From: a virus
Direction: 5' to 3' (one strand)
Length of the DNA stretch: 22,543 nt
IMG/VR virus record: IMGVR_UViG_3300043429_000350
Coordinates: 1-22,543 of that record
The translations under genes and the position numbers were made by a program. This document shows positions 7,681-15,886 of this stretch, one piece after another (within the stretch, counting starts at the first letter, position 1; each line of letters opens with the position of its first letter). The notes below the pieces were generated by a model. It was not told where the DNA came from. It worked only from the letters and a program-made list of their open reading frames with translations, and searched no databases.

Positions 7681-7922
7681 AAGATTTGCTGAAATATTTA
7701 CCCCAGTTATTGAATATATTGCCAGGTGTAATTAAATACTTGAAGTACATTCCTGTATTAATGATACTCGGTGGCCTAGGTTATGCGGGGTATTATTTTG
7801 CGACAAATATGAAAGATAGATATATGTGTTTTAATAATGATATATATGAACAAGTAGAATTTAATTCTAGTGTTTATAAATTTAAGGGTGGTTACTGTAT
7901 CAGTGACAAAGATGTGAAGTAA
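7677..7922 (+). CDS. Small single-pass membrane protein
   Basis: An 81-residue protein with an amphipathic N-terminus (about 1-23) and one clear membrane segment (about 25-43, YIPVLMILGGLGYAGYYFA). A short C-terminal domain with two cysteines (MCFNND and GGYCISD) follows. If the N-terminus stays in the cytoplasm, the cysteine pair would be periplasmic and could form a disulfide. Small membrane proteins of this type are common in T4-like phages and may affect lysis timing, superinfection or the host envelope; nothing here decides between these. The start overlaps the upstream stop by four bases. Confidence 0.65.
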   Translation: MKDLLKYLPQLLNILPGVIKYLKYIPVLMILGGLGYAGYYFATNMKDRYMCFNNDIYEQVEFNSSVYKFKGGYCISDKDVK

Positions 7923-7940
7923 TTTTTAAGTGAGGTTATT

Positions 7941-8651
7941 ATGAGTGCTGTTGTTATTTTACCTACCACAGGTGCGCCTGAGGTACGTACTGCAATTGAA
8001 AGTGTTTTAAATCAAACATATCCCACCAAATTATATTTGGTATGTGATGGTGACCAATTCAAAGGCAAGGTTAAAACTATTGCTGATGAATACTTAGGAA
8101 ATCCCAACTTTAAAGTCTGTTATCTACCAGACAACGTAGGTGCAAATGGTTTTTATGGCCATCGTGTCTATGCAGCTTTCTCACACCTAGTTAACGAAGA
8201 ATATGTTTTATTCTTAGATCAAGACTGTTGGTTCGATAAAGATCATGTAGGTTCTTGTGTCTTAAAGATCAAAGAGAAAAATCTTGAGTGGTCTTATTCA
8301 CTTAGAAAGATAATGGACAAAGACGGCAATTACATATGTAACGATGATTGTGAAAGTCTTGGTTTGTGGCCTGCATGGACAAAAGTAAATCACATCGACA
8401 CAAATTCTTATTGTGTGCGTAGAGATGTTCTAATCAGAATGGCCTCAATTTGGCATGGTGGATGGGGACAAGATAGAGTATTCTTGCAAGCAATAACCAC
8501 TCATTTCAAGAGATGGGATTGTACCAAAAAATATACAGTAAATTATAGATTAGCTGGTAATCAAGGTTCTGTTACTAAAGAATTTTTTGATGAAGGCAAC
8601 AAAGTGATGTCTGAAAAATATAATGGAGTTCTACCTTGGCGAAACGACTAG
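7941..8651 (+). CDS. Family 2 glycosyltransferase (GT-A fold)
   Basis: A 236-residue glycosyltransferase, first gene of the glycan cluster. The N-terminus VVILPTTGAPEVRTAIESVL followed by NQTYP is a typical GT2 nucleotide-sugar binding start. LVCDGDQ (33-39) is the first acidic motif, and FLDQDCWF (91-98) matches the DxD motif that holds the metal and sugar nucleotide. A later WGQDR motif sits where GT2 enzymes have the catalytic base. There is no membrane segment, so it should act in the cytoplasm. Donor and acceptor cannot be told. Its end overlaps the next gene by 16 bases. Confidence 0.85.
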   Translation: MSAVVILPTTGAPEVRTAIESVLNQTYPTKLYLVCDGDQFKGKVKTIADEYLGNPNFKVCYLPDNVGANGFYGHRVYAAFSHLVNEEYVLFLDQDCWFDKDHVGSCVLKIKEKNLEWSYSLRKIMDKDGNYICNDDCESLGLWPAWTKVNHIDTNSYCVRRDVLIRMASIWHGGWGQDRVFLQAITTHFKRWDCTKKYTVNYRLAGNQGSVTKEFFDEGNKVMSEKYNGVLPWRND

Positions 8652-9427
8652 TAATCGGTAAGACCAGTTTTATTGCAAAGGAACTGGCCAAACTAGAAGA
8701 TTTTGATATAGTTGGGTATAATAATATACATCATGTTGATTTTTCAAAATATGATTGTGTGGTTAATTGTGCATTGAATCCAACATTTAAAACACAACCT
8801 TATGACCAAGAAAAGGATGTGGATTATCAGATGGCAAAACTTTCATATGAAAGTGGATGTAATTATGTAATGTTGTCCACAAGAAAGGTATATGGTTCAT
8901 ATGCAGATTTAAGAACATTTACCGAAGAAAGTCAGACAAATCCATTTGACTTTTATAGTGAAAATAAGTTAATATCTGAATACAAGATTCAAAAAGAATT
9001 TGGTGATAAGTCGGTAATTGTTCGTGGATCAAACCTTTTCGGTTTTGAACTTGGTAGACAATCATTCATGGGATTTTGCATGAATCAATTGATATCCGAC
9101 TCAAAGATTGTCTTTACTATCAGTGAACATGTAAAAAGAGATTTCATTGATATAGGTACATCATGTATGTTGCTTGATAGTATTTCAAAAAGAAAATTAA
9201 CTGGAATTTATAATTTGAGTTCCAACTATGGATTAGAAATAGGAAAAGTTGCAAAATATCTGATTCGTGGATATGGCGCTGGTGAATTTTTATGCACAAG
9301 TGATGTTATGAAAGAACAGTTCATCATAGACAATAACAAGCTCACAAAAGAACTTAATATATCTACTCAACCATTGTATATTACTAACATCATTCGGAAA
9401 TTGGGAGAAGAATTGTGCGAGATATGA
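8636..9427 (+). CDS. NAD(P)-dependent sugar-nucleotide epimerase/reductase (extended SDR)
   Basis: A 263-residue Rossmann-fold protein of the extended short-chain dehydrogenase family that acts on nucleotide sugars. It has a degenerate glycine motif GKTSFIA (8-14), a conserved serine/threonine segment STRKVYG (81-87) and the catalytic pair Y107-x3-K111 (YSENK). VRGSNLFG and VKRDFI are in the expected places for dTDP-4-dehydrorhamnose reductase or UDP-sugar epimerase relatives. The start is a TTG; GGAG lies seven bases before it, and the first beta strand (KRLVIG) begins at once, so no ATG start would preserve the fold. The glycine motif lacks the third glycine, as in several reductases of this group. 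It probably makes or interconverts a sugar donor for the neighbouring transferases. Confidence 0.8.
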   Translation: MAKRLVIGKTSFIAKELAKLEDFDIVGYNNIHHVDFSKYDCVVNCALNPTFKTQPYDQEKDVDYQMAKLSYESGCNYVMLSTRKVYGSYADLRTFTEESQTNPFDFYSENKLISEYKIQKEFGDKSVIVRGSNLFGFELGRQSFMGFCMNQLISDSKIVFTISEHVKRDFIDIGTSCMLLDSISKRKLTGIYNLSSNYGLEIGKVAKYLIRGYGAGEFLCTSDVMKEQFIIDNNKLTKELNISTQPLYITNIIRKLGEELCEI

Positions 9428-10269
9428 TTATTAGTGCCGTATCCGAATATGGTTACGACAAGATGAAGTATTGGGTAAACTCAATCAAACAAACTGGATT
9501 CAAGGGTATAATTGCAATTATAGCCTTTAATATGAAAGATGAAACGAAGAAGAAACTTGAAGAACAGGGTGTAACTGTTTATCTTGCTTCTCAGAATAGA
9601 AACAAAAATAATGATGGTTACTTATTCGTTGAAGGATTAACTTATCAAGTACCAATGCTCAGACATCATTTCTATTGGGCATTATTGAATCAACTCAAAG
9701 ACCAAGATATACGATATGTTATTTCAACCGATATATCTGATGTCGTATTTCAAGTGAATCCATCAACATGGCTTGAAAACAATCTTGGTGACAAAAAACT
9801 TAATTATGGTTGCGAAGGTTTAAAATATAAAGATGAGGCCTGGGGAAATCAAAATATGATGGATTGTTTTCCTCAACTTTATCAACACATGAAAGATAGG
9901 CCAATCTATAATGCCGGTTCAATGGCAGGTGAATTTAATACATTTAAAGACTTTTCATTGGCTGTTTCTTTGGCAATAAGTAATATACAAAATCCAACAC
10001 CAGATCAAGCTGGTGTTAATGTGATGTTATCTATTGAACCATATCTTTCATTAACCAAATTTAACGATCATGATGACAATTGGGCATGTGAATGTGGAAC
10101 TACAGTAGACCCCAACAAAATAAACACCTTTAGGCCTCATCTATTGAGTCCTGAACCTGTTTTTGATGGTGAGTATGTTTACACAAGTAAAGGTGAAAAA
10201 TATGTAATGGTGCATCAATATAATAGAGTACCGGATTGGAAAGATAAAATTGAAAGAAAATATGAATAA
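9424..10269 (+). CDS. Putative glycosyltransferase (GT-A-like)
   Basis: A protein of 281 residues from ATG 9424, or 284 from GTG 9415. The ATG forms an ATGA overlap with the upstream stop, while the GTG has GGAGAAG close upstream; I cannot decide. The N-terminus reads like a nucleotide-diphospho-sugar transferase (YDKMKYWVNSIKQTGFKGI). YVISTDISDVVFQ (about 98-110) is a likely acidic metal motif. YNAGSMAGEF and DQAGVNVML are typical of later GT-A motifs, and VHQYNRVP near the C-terminus supplies a histidine as in GT8-like enzymes. I cannot place it in a numbered family. It lies in the middle of the glycan operon, consistent with the assignment. Confidence 0.7.
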   Translation: MIISAVSEYGYDKMKYWVNSIKQTGFKGIIAIIAFNMKDETKKKLEEQGVTVYLASQNRNKNNDGYLFVEGLTYQVPMLRHHFYWALLNQLKDQDIRYVISTDISDVVFQVNPSTWLENNLGDKKLNYGCEGLKYKDEAWGNQNMMDCFPQLYQHMKDRPIYNAGSMAGEFNTFKDFSLAVSLAISNIQNPTPDQAGVNVMLSIEPYLSLTKFNDHDDNWACECGTTVDPNKINTFRPHLLSPEPVFDGEYVYTSKGEKYVMVHQYNRVPDWKDKIERKYE

Positions 10270-11083
10270 AGATATTTCAGTTGTCACAGCATTTTATGAT
10301 ATAGGTAGAGGAAATTTACCAAAGTCTAAACATGGACGTGAACTGCCATTCTATCAACATAGAAGTGTTGACACTTATTTTGAATTCTTTAGTAACTTAG
10401 CTAAACTACAAAATGAGATGGTGATATACACCACTCCAGATTTTGAAGATAGAGTTTTAACAATTCGAAAAGAAAATGGACTTGAAGAACTCACTAAAGT
10501 TGTAACTAGAGAATCGTATCTACCAACAGAATATGAACAAATAAAAGAACGTGTTCAAAAAACTATGGATGATCCTAATTATTATGATAAAGTCATTAAT
10601 CCACAATTAATAGAATATTGGCATGCTGATTATGTGTTGGTTAATATATTCAAGGCTTGGTATGTAACAGATGCTATCGAAAAGAATTTAATATCAAACG
10701 ACTTGACTGCATGGATCGATTTTGGTTACGTTCGTAATAACACTACGATACCTGCATCAAATCGTTGGACATATGATTTCAATAAAGAGAAAATACATTT
10801 CTTTAATCAACGTAATATTGATCCTAGACCAATAAATGACATAATATATACTGGAGATGTTTATATACAAGGTTGTCATATTGTTGCTGGCACAAAGAAA
10901 TGGTCATTACTGAAAGAACTAGTAATGGACAATGTAAATTTATTATTGTTACACAATTTGATTGATGATGACCAAACTCTTTTGTTGATGTCATTTCTCA
11001 CCAAACCCGATGAATTTGAATTGCATCCAGCAGATCCAAATGATTGGTTCAGAATTTTTAGAAAATATAATGATAACATATGA
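10262..11083 (+). CDS. HtrL/YibB-family glycosyltransferase-like protein
   Basis: A 273-residue protein resembling the HtrL_YibB family, found in LPS and surface-glycan loci. The N-terminal motif VVTAFYDIGRG (7-17) is the family hallmark, followed by an MVIYTT strand (53-58) and WIDFGYVRN (151-159), the probable acidic sugar-nucleotide motif. C-terminal sequences such as CHIVAGTKKW and DDQTLLL also fit. I chose ATG 10262; a TTG at 10250 would add four residues. The gene overlaps its upstream neighbour by eight bases and the next gene by ATGA. Family members are thought to be transferases, but the sugar is unknown. Confidence 0.8.
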   Translation: MNKDISVVTAFYDIGRGNLPKSKHGRELPFYQHRSVDTYFEFFSNLAKLQNEMVIYTTPDFEDRVLTIRKENGLEELTKVVTRESYLPTEYEQIKERVQKTMDDPNYYDKVINPQLIEYWHADYVLVNIFKAWYVTDAIEKNLISNDLTAWIDFGYVRNNTTIPASNRWTYDFNKEKIHFFNQRNIDPRPINDIIYTGDVYIQGCHIVAGTKKWSLLKELVMDNVNLLLLHNLIDDDQTLLLMSFLTKPDEFELHPADPNDWFRIFRKYNDNI

Positions 11084-11823
11084 ACATCGATATAGTATCT
11101 CCTAGAATCCATAATTTGGGTGATTTTGCTCATTGTTTACCTGCATTATCGGCCTTATATAAAAGGTTTGACAAGAAAATATCATTTACAATCTGTGATA
11201 GATTACAAAGATTTAAAGGTATCAGAGAACTACTATTGGAACAGGAAATGTTTTCTAATGTTTGGTTCTTACACGAAAAACAGTTCAACCCTATGAATTG
11301 TGTACTTATGGATGATACAGGAACAGAAGAAGGCAATCTCAATTCTCCTATTGTCGTTAGAAAATATCTAAACTTTTTAAATCACACATACAAATTAGAT
11401 TTAGAAAGTGATGATAACTTTGAATTACAAATACCAAAATATGATATCGATTACCACTCCGACAAACTTATTATTGGTGATAGATGGTCACCAAAAGATG
11501 CACCTGATGTGGATGAACGGAGATATTCCAATTTAATAGAAACATCTGAAATTATTCCACATAAAAAAGGTTTTTGTCTTGACTATACTAATGAATTATT
11601 GTATAATTGTTCGTTAATCAAATATAATACAAATGCATTTGTTACCACATTTACTGGTATTGCTGTACTTGCCGATCTTATGAAGAAAGATAGTTATATC
11701 TTGTGGGACGAAGATATGAGAAATTGGCAAGGTTGGGATATAGAACATGTATTTAAAATGCATTTCTATCAAGATAGGGAATCAAAACTAGTTTATTTAA
11801 AAGATTTTAAATATGATTATTAA
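11080..11823 (+). CDS. GT9-like (heptosyltransferase-like) protein
   Basis: A 247-residue protein that looks like a compact GT-B glycosyltransferase related to the ADP-heptose:LPS transferases. The opening IVSPRIHNLGDFAHCLPAL (5-23) has the GD...PAL pattern of the acceptor-binding start of family 9. The C-terminal part (FVTTFTGIAVLADLMKK, about 187-203) takes the place of the conserved donor-binding GDSGxxHLA region but lacks the classic residues. Catalysis is therefore uncertain. It is shorter than bacterial heptosyltransferases (about 320-350). It is followed by a second GT9-like gene that overlaps it by 11 bases, so the two may work in series or as a pair. Confidence 0.6.
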   Translation: MNIDIVSPRIHNLGDFAHCLPALSALYKRFDKKISFTICDRLQRFKGIRELLLEQEMFSNVWFLHEKQFNPMNCVLMDDTGTEEGNLNSPIVVRKYLNFLNHTYKLDLESDDNFELQIPKYDIDYHSDKLIIGDRWSPKDAPDVDERRYSNLIETSEIIPHKKGFCLDYTNELLYNCSLIKYNTNAFVTTFTGIAVLADLMKKDSYILWDEDMRNWQGWDIEHVFKMHFYQDRESKLVYLKDFKYDY

Positions 11824-12520
11824 TATTGAGCCACACAATTTCGGTGGACCACTCCGCAACGGAGATATTATTGCTGCACTGAATTTCTATGCTTGGTTGG
11901 CACCACAACATGGTGGTGATATTAAACTTCACATTCCAGATCGATCAATACATCAATCTGATTATATCATTAAATTTCGTAATTGGTTGAATGACAACGT
12001 TTCTTTCCTTTCCACCGATGCAGGAACGAATTCATTGAATGTGAATAATGTGAATCTTTGGGATTTTAGATCATTAACTGGTGATATACTATTACTAGAT
12101 TTTAATCGGCCAATGAAAAAGAAAATTGTAATTGCTCCATTGTTTGATGGTGCATATAACACATATAGAAACTGGTCCAATCCAATGTTAGATTCTATCG
12201 TTGAACATTACTCGAAAGATGAGTATAAGGATTATGAAAAGATTATTTGTGCAAAGAGTGATACACATACAACCTTCTATGATGGTTGGAAAAATAGTTA
12301 TGATTTTATTGAAAACATAGAACATATAGTTGATTGTAGTCACTATGTTGGTGGTGATACTGGAACATCACACTTTGCATCTGTCTTACCTAAGAAAGAG
12401 AAATTAAATTATTATTATGGATCAGTAGGACTATTACATACTACTCCTTTCTATGCGATGCAAGGAAAAGGAAATATAAACATGTTTCACAATAGTAATT
12501 GGAGATTAGATTTATTATGA
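11813..12520 (+). CDS. GT9-like (heptosyltransferase-like) protein, second copy
   Basis: A 235-residue GT-B-like protein. FGGPLRNGDIIAALNF (10-25) matches the GD-containing N-terminal loop of family 9 enzymes. VGGDTGTSHFASVL (179-192) is a good match to the donor-binding VGGDSGxxHLA motif, better kept than in the preceding gene. Between them KKKIVIAPL begins the second Rossmann domain. The protein is about a third shorter than bacterial LPS heptosyltransferases. The adjacent gene looks like a distant paralogue with the acceptor loop retained and the donor motif worn. Its stop overlaps the methyltransferase start as ATGA. Confidence 0.65.
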   Translation: MIINIEPHNFGGPLRNGDIIAALNFYAWLAPQHGGDIKLHIPDRSIHQSDYIIKFRNWLNDNVSFLSTDAGTNSLNVNNVNLWDFRSLTGDILLLDFNRPMKKKIVIAPLFDGAYNTYRNWSNPMLDSIVEHYSKDEYKDYEKIICAKSDTHTTFYDGWKNSYDFIENIEHIVDCSHYVGGDTGTSHFASVLPKKEKLNYYYGSVGLLHTTPFYAMQGKGNINMFHNSNWRLDLL

Positions 12521-13170
12521 GAATTTATAAAAAAATGTTTGGTGATATTGGTGGTTATTTGTATCAGGACAAAATGACAGGACCTATACCAGATTATTCT
12601 TCATCATATTCAAAACAAAGATATGATACTTATACAACAAATGATAGAATGTCTGAGTTGAGATTTAATTTGTTAACCAAAGTAATTAAAAACTTTAGTA
12701 GTGTTACCGACTTTGGTTATGGTAATGGTGCATTTCTACAACATTGTGTCAAGAACGGTAAGACAACCTACGGGTTTGATATATCGGATTATCCGACACC
12801 TATAGGTTCTCTAAAAATTGATAATGTAAATGATTATGAAGTTGATGTGGTAACTTTTTATGATTCACTTGAACATCTTCCAGAGATGGAATTAGTTCCT
12901 TTTCTCCGTGGTCTGAAAACAAAATACGTTTGTATTTCTGTACCTTGGTATCACGAAGAACAAGGAAACGAATGGTTTATGAATTGGAAGCACCGTAGAG
13001 AAAACGAACACTTACACCATTTTGATTCACATGGTTTGGCCAATTTACTTAACTCCTCCGATTATAAAGTTCTTTACTTGGGTAATTGTGAAGATGTTGT
13101 AAGAACTCCTGTTGATGGCCTACCCAATATATTAACTGTTATTGCAATCAAAAAGAATCGTAACACATGA
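12517..13170 (+). CDS. SAM-dependent methyltransferase (class I)
   Basis: A 217-residue methyltransferase with a Rossmann-like SAM fold. Motif I is VTDFGYGNGAFL (63-74), the acidic ribose-binding residue is in YGFDIS (85-90), and motif IV appears as TFYDSLEHLPE (113-123), typical of the Methyltransf_11/23 group. VCISVPWYHEEQ and HRRENEHLHHFD suit the later strands and substrate pocket. I chose ATG 12517, which overlaps the upstream stop (ATGA) and has GGAG upstream at a rather long distance; an in-frame TTG at 12499 would add six residues. In this cluster it most likely methylates a sugar residue of the glycan, but a protein or small-molecule target is not excluded. Confidence 0.8.
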   Translation: MRIYKKMFGDIGGYLYQDKMTGPIPDYSSSYSKQRYDTYTTNDRMSELRFNLLTKVIKNFSSVTDFGYGNGAFLQHCVKNGKTTYGFDISDYPTPIGSLKIDNVNDYEVDVVTFYDSLEHLPEMELVPFLRGLKTKYVCISVPWYHEEQGNEWFMNWKHRRENEHLHHFDSHGLANLLNSSDYKVLYLGNCEDVVRTPVDGLPNILTVIAIKKNRNT

Positions 13171-13847
13171 AAACACTTAGTATAACAGTTATTGATACTT
13201 TACACTATACACCAAGTATTAAAGCACTTAAAAAAACACTTGAAACTTTAGGTGATAAGATTACATCGGTTTATTGGTTTAGTGATATTCCTTTTCCTGA
13301 ACCTATTGATGTAGAAGTTTTTTGGATAAAAATACCAAGAATTAAAAGTTATAATGATGAATATGGTAATATTACATTAAAACTTTGTCCTGTTATTTGT
13401 ACTGAAGATTTTAATTTGATTATTCATTCTGATGGGTTTGCAGTCAACAAAGATGCATGGACTGATGAATTCTTTGAATATGATTATATTGGTGCAACAT
13501 GGCAAGACGGCCGTGTTGGTAATGGTGGTTTCTGTTTGAGGTCACAAAAACTGTATCAAGCATTAAATAAAATGAATGTCAATTTTGCTACAGAACAGTT
13601 TGGTGGTTTAATACATAATTCAGATTATCATGTATTTACAAAAGGTCAATATCTTATTCCTGAAGATAATGTTATTTGCAAAATACATAGAAATGAATTA
13701 GAAACAAAACACGGAATCAAATTTGCACCATCACACATTGCAAATAGATTCAGTGTAGAACTTAACTACAATCACGAATGGGTTGGAAAAAGTTTAGGGT
13801 TTCATGGTAAACATGGTATTGCGAAAAATTATGGAGTTGAATTATGA
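13167..13847 (+). CDS. DUF5672-family glycosyltransferase-like protein
   Basis: A 226-residue protein matching the DUF5672 pattern as I remember it. FNLIIHSDGF (82-91) carries the acidic position usually written as QtDsf. YDYIGATW (105-112) and VGNGGFCLRS (117-126) are the family core, and E..F..DYHVF follows at about 142-157. Proteins with this core occur in glycan loci of bacteria, phages and giant viruses and are thought to be GT-A transferases, without much biochemistry. The gene is coupled on both sides by ATGA overlaps. No membrane segment is present, so it should act on a cytoplasmic acceptor. Confidence 0.75.
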   Translation: MKTLSITVIDTLHYTPSIKALKKTLETLGDKITSVYWFSDIPFPEPIDVEVFWIKIPRIKSYNDEYGNITLKLCPVICTEDFNLIIHSDGFAVNKDAWTDEFFEYDYIGATWQDGRVGNGGFCLRSQKLYQALNKMNVNFATEQFGGLIHNSDYHVFTKGQYLIPEDNVICKIHRNELETKHGIKFAPSHIANRFSVELNYNHEWVGKSLGFHGKHGIAKNYGVEL

Positions 13848-14575
13848 AAGATATTAAAATTTACATTCATGCAATGGACTTACCTAACGGTAAACAAATT
13901 TTAGAAGAACAAGTAGAATTACTTGAAAGAACAGGATTAATTGATGCTGCTGCAGAAATTAATTTGATGATGCATTTCAACAAAGAAAATTTCAAGTGGC
14001 TTGAAGATAGATGGCAAAACAGGCCGAATGTAAAATTCCATTTATTTGATGAAAGTTATAAAGAGTGGTTTGAAGGAACTACCATACAAGGAATACAAGA
14101 ACGGGCTCATGCATCAGAAGATGAGTATTATGTTCTTTGCATGACATGTAAAGGAATTTCTCATGCACCAGGTGGCCATCAAAATTGGCGTCACTATATG
14201 CAATACTTCACTGTTGAGAAATGGAAAGAATGTGTAGAAAAACTGAATGAAGGTTATGACACCGTAGGTGCAGCATACTTACCTGATCCTCCTTATGGAT
14301 TCTATCCAGGTACTTTCTTTTGGGCAAAAGCATCATACATCCGTAAATGTCATAGACTCTTACCACCACCTGAGGCAAATTTCAAACCGCAATTTGAAGG
14401 ACAACCGCATCATAGATTTGATATGGAGTGTTGGATTGGCAGTGGAAAACCTAATTGGTATGAAATGCATTTAGGTCCTAGTGGTCGATGGTATTCACCT
14501 CCATCATATTATAGGACAGATGTTCAGGAAGTAACACAAAAAGAAGGTGTTTGGACTTATAAAGTAGAGATGTAA
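13844..14575 (+). CDS. Putative glycosyltransferase-like protein (TCKGISH...NWRxYM family)
   Basis: A 243-residue protein that I link to an unnamed transferase-like family common in viruses and marine bacteria. YYVLCMTCKGISHA (95-108) corresponds to the family pattern ending in HTKG(I/V)S, here with Thr-Cys-Lys. NWRHYMQYFTVEKW (114-127) and YPGTFFWAKASYI (154-166) follow in the expected order. The last block resembles the product-side loop of GT-A enzymes. The first 60 residues look like a nucleotide-binding start (IKIYIHAMDLPNGKQILEEQ). No function has been shown as far as I know. It closes the run of transferase genes before the dehydrase. Confidence 0.65.
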   Translation: MKDIKIYIHAMDLPNGKQILEEQVELLERTGLIDAAAEINLMMHFNKENFKWLEDRWQNRPNVKFHLFDESYKEWFEGTTIQGIQERAHASEDEYYVLCMTCKGISHAPGGHQNWRHYMQYFTVEKWKECVEKLNEGYDTVGAAYLPDPPYGFYPGTFFWAKASYIRKCHRLLPPPEANFKPQFEGQPHHRFDMECWIGSGKPNWYEMHLGPSGRWYSPPSYYRTDVQEVTQKEGVWTYKVEM

Positions 14576-14599
14576 AATTCACATTAAAGGATTTTTTAA

Positions 14600-15886
14600 A
14601 TGAACACGAATGATTTGATTAATGAACTGGCAGTTACAGTTCAACCAAAGTATGTTAAAAAATATGATGATTACAAAGAAGGCGACTTCATTCAATATTC
14701 CGGTCAATTGTGGGATGAAAATGAAATGCGAGTTGCACTTGATGCCTTACTGAATGGTAAATGGGTAACATCAGGTGAAAAGGTCGCACAATTTCAAAAT
14801 AAATTCAGTAAGAAATTTGATGTGAAGTATTCACACATGGTCAATTCTGGTAGTTCGGCCAACCTTGTGATGATTACTGCATTAAAACATTATTTAAAAT
14901 GGCAGGATGGTGATGAGATTATCGTATCACCTGTAGGATTCCCAACCACAATCGCACCTATCGTTCAAAATGGAATGAAGGCCGTATTCATCGATATTGA
15001 ATTGAATACACTCAATTTCGATATTGATCTAATTGAATCTAAGATTACACCTAGAACCAGAGGTATATTTGTTTCTCCCGTACTTGGTAATCCGCCTGAC
15101 ATGGACAAATTGAAAGATATTTGTGAAAGACACAACATTCTTTTGATTGGTGATAACTGTGATTCATTAGGCACACGTTGGGATGGTAAGTTGCTAACAG
15201 ATTATTATTACTGTTGGTCTACATCATTTTATCCGGCGCACCATATCTCTACAGGTGAGGGTGGAATGGTTTGCTCTAATGATGAAGCGTACATGAATAT
15301 TGCACGTAGTGTATCATGGTGGGGACGTGATTGTTACTGTGTTGGTTCAAACAATTTATTGGAATGTGGAACTTGTGGTAATCGTTTTGATGAATGGTTG
15401 GCCAACTATAATGGTACAATCGATCATAAGTATGTTTTCACAACTATGGGTTATAATTTAAAACCTTTAGACTTACAGGGTGCTATTGGTATAGAACAAC
15501 TGAAGAAGTTTGAATACATTGATGAAAAGCGTCGTGAATATAAGGACGTTGTACAAAAATCGATTCGGAATCACATCAAACAAGTAAGAGTAATTGATGC
15601 ATTACCAAAAGGTGATCCTTCTTGGTTTGGTGTTCCTATTTACTGTGAATCACAACAAGTAAAAGAAAAACTGGTTGCACATTTTGAAGCAAACAAGATT
15701 CAAACTCGTAATTACTTTAGTGGTAATATATTGTTGCATCCTGGTTATCAACACCTAGATGATTATAGAAATTATCCAAATTCAAACCTCGCACTCAGTA
15801 ATGTATTCTTTGTTGGATGCTCACCATTATGGAACTATAAAATTCTAAATTATATCGACAAGGTATGTGAAAAATGGAACGATTAA
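14600..15886 (+). CDS. RfbH/E1-type PLP sugar 3-dehydrase with Fe-S cysteine motif
   Basis: A 428-residue member of the DegT/DnrJ/EryC1/StrS fold, specifically the 3-dehydrase branch (RfbH/AscC, E1), which removes the 3-hydroxyl of a CDP-4-keto-6-deoxyhexose. MVNSGSSAN (80-88) binds the PLP phosphate. At the usual PLP-lysine position the sequence is SFYPAHHISTGEGG (209-222), so H214 replaces lysine as in E1 and ColD. Cysteines C187, C245 and C247 reproduce the E1 spacing C-X57-C-X1-C. The fourth, C259 in CGNRF, sits 11 residues on instead of 7 because of a short insertion that adds C256. This indicates a [2Fe-2S] cluster. DHKYVFTTMGYNLKPLDLQ also matches RfbH. The electron-donating reductase (E3/RfbI) is not in the window. 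AAAGGA precedes the ATG by about nine bases. Confidence 0.88.
   Translation: MNTNDLINELAVTVQPKYVKKYDDYKEGDFIQYSGQLWDENEMRVALDALLNGKWVTSGEKVAQFQNKFSKKFDVKYSHMVNSGSSANLVMITALKHYLKWQDGDEIIVSPVGFPTTIAPIVQNGMKAVFIDIELNTLNFDIDLIESKITPRTRGIFVSPVLGNPPDMDKLKDICERHNILLIGDNCDSLGTRWDGKLLTDYYYCWSTSFYPAHHISTGEGGMVCSNDEAYMNIARSVSWWGRDCYCVGSNNLLECGTCGNRFDEWLANYNGTIDHKYVFTTMGYNLKPLDLQGAIGIEQLKKFEYIDEKRREYKDVVQKSIRNHIKQVRVIDALPKGDPSWFGVPIYCESQQVKEKLVAHFEANKIQTRNYFSGNILLHPGYQHLDDYRNYPNSNLALSNVFFVGCSPLWNYKILNYIDKVCEKWND

Noticed and set aside
7873-7880. TATAAATT about 60 bases before the first glycan gene as a late promoter
   Set aside because: The last base departs from TATAAATA and it lies in the coding part of the small membrane protein; too weak to call.
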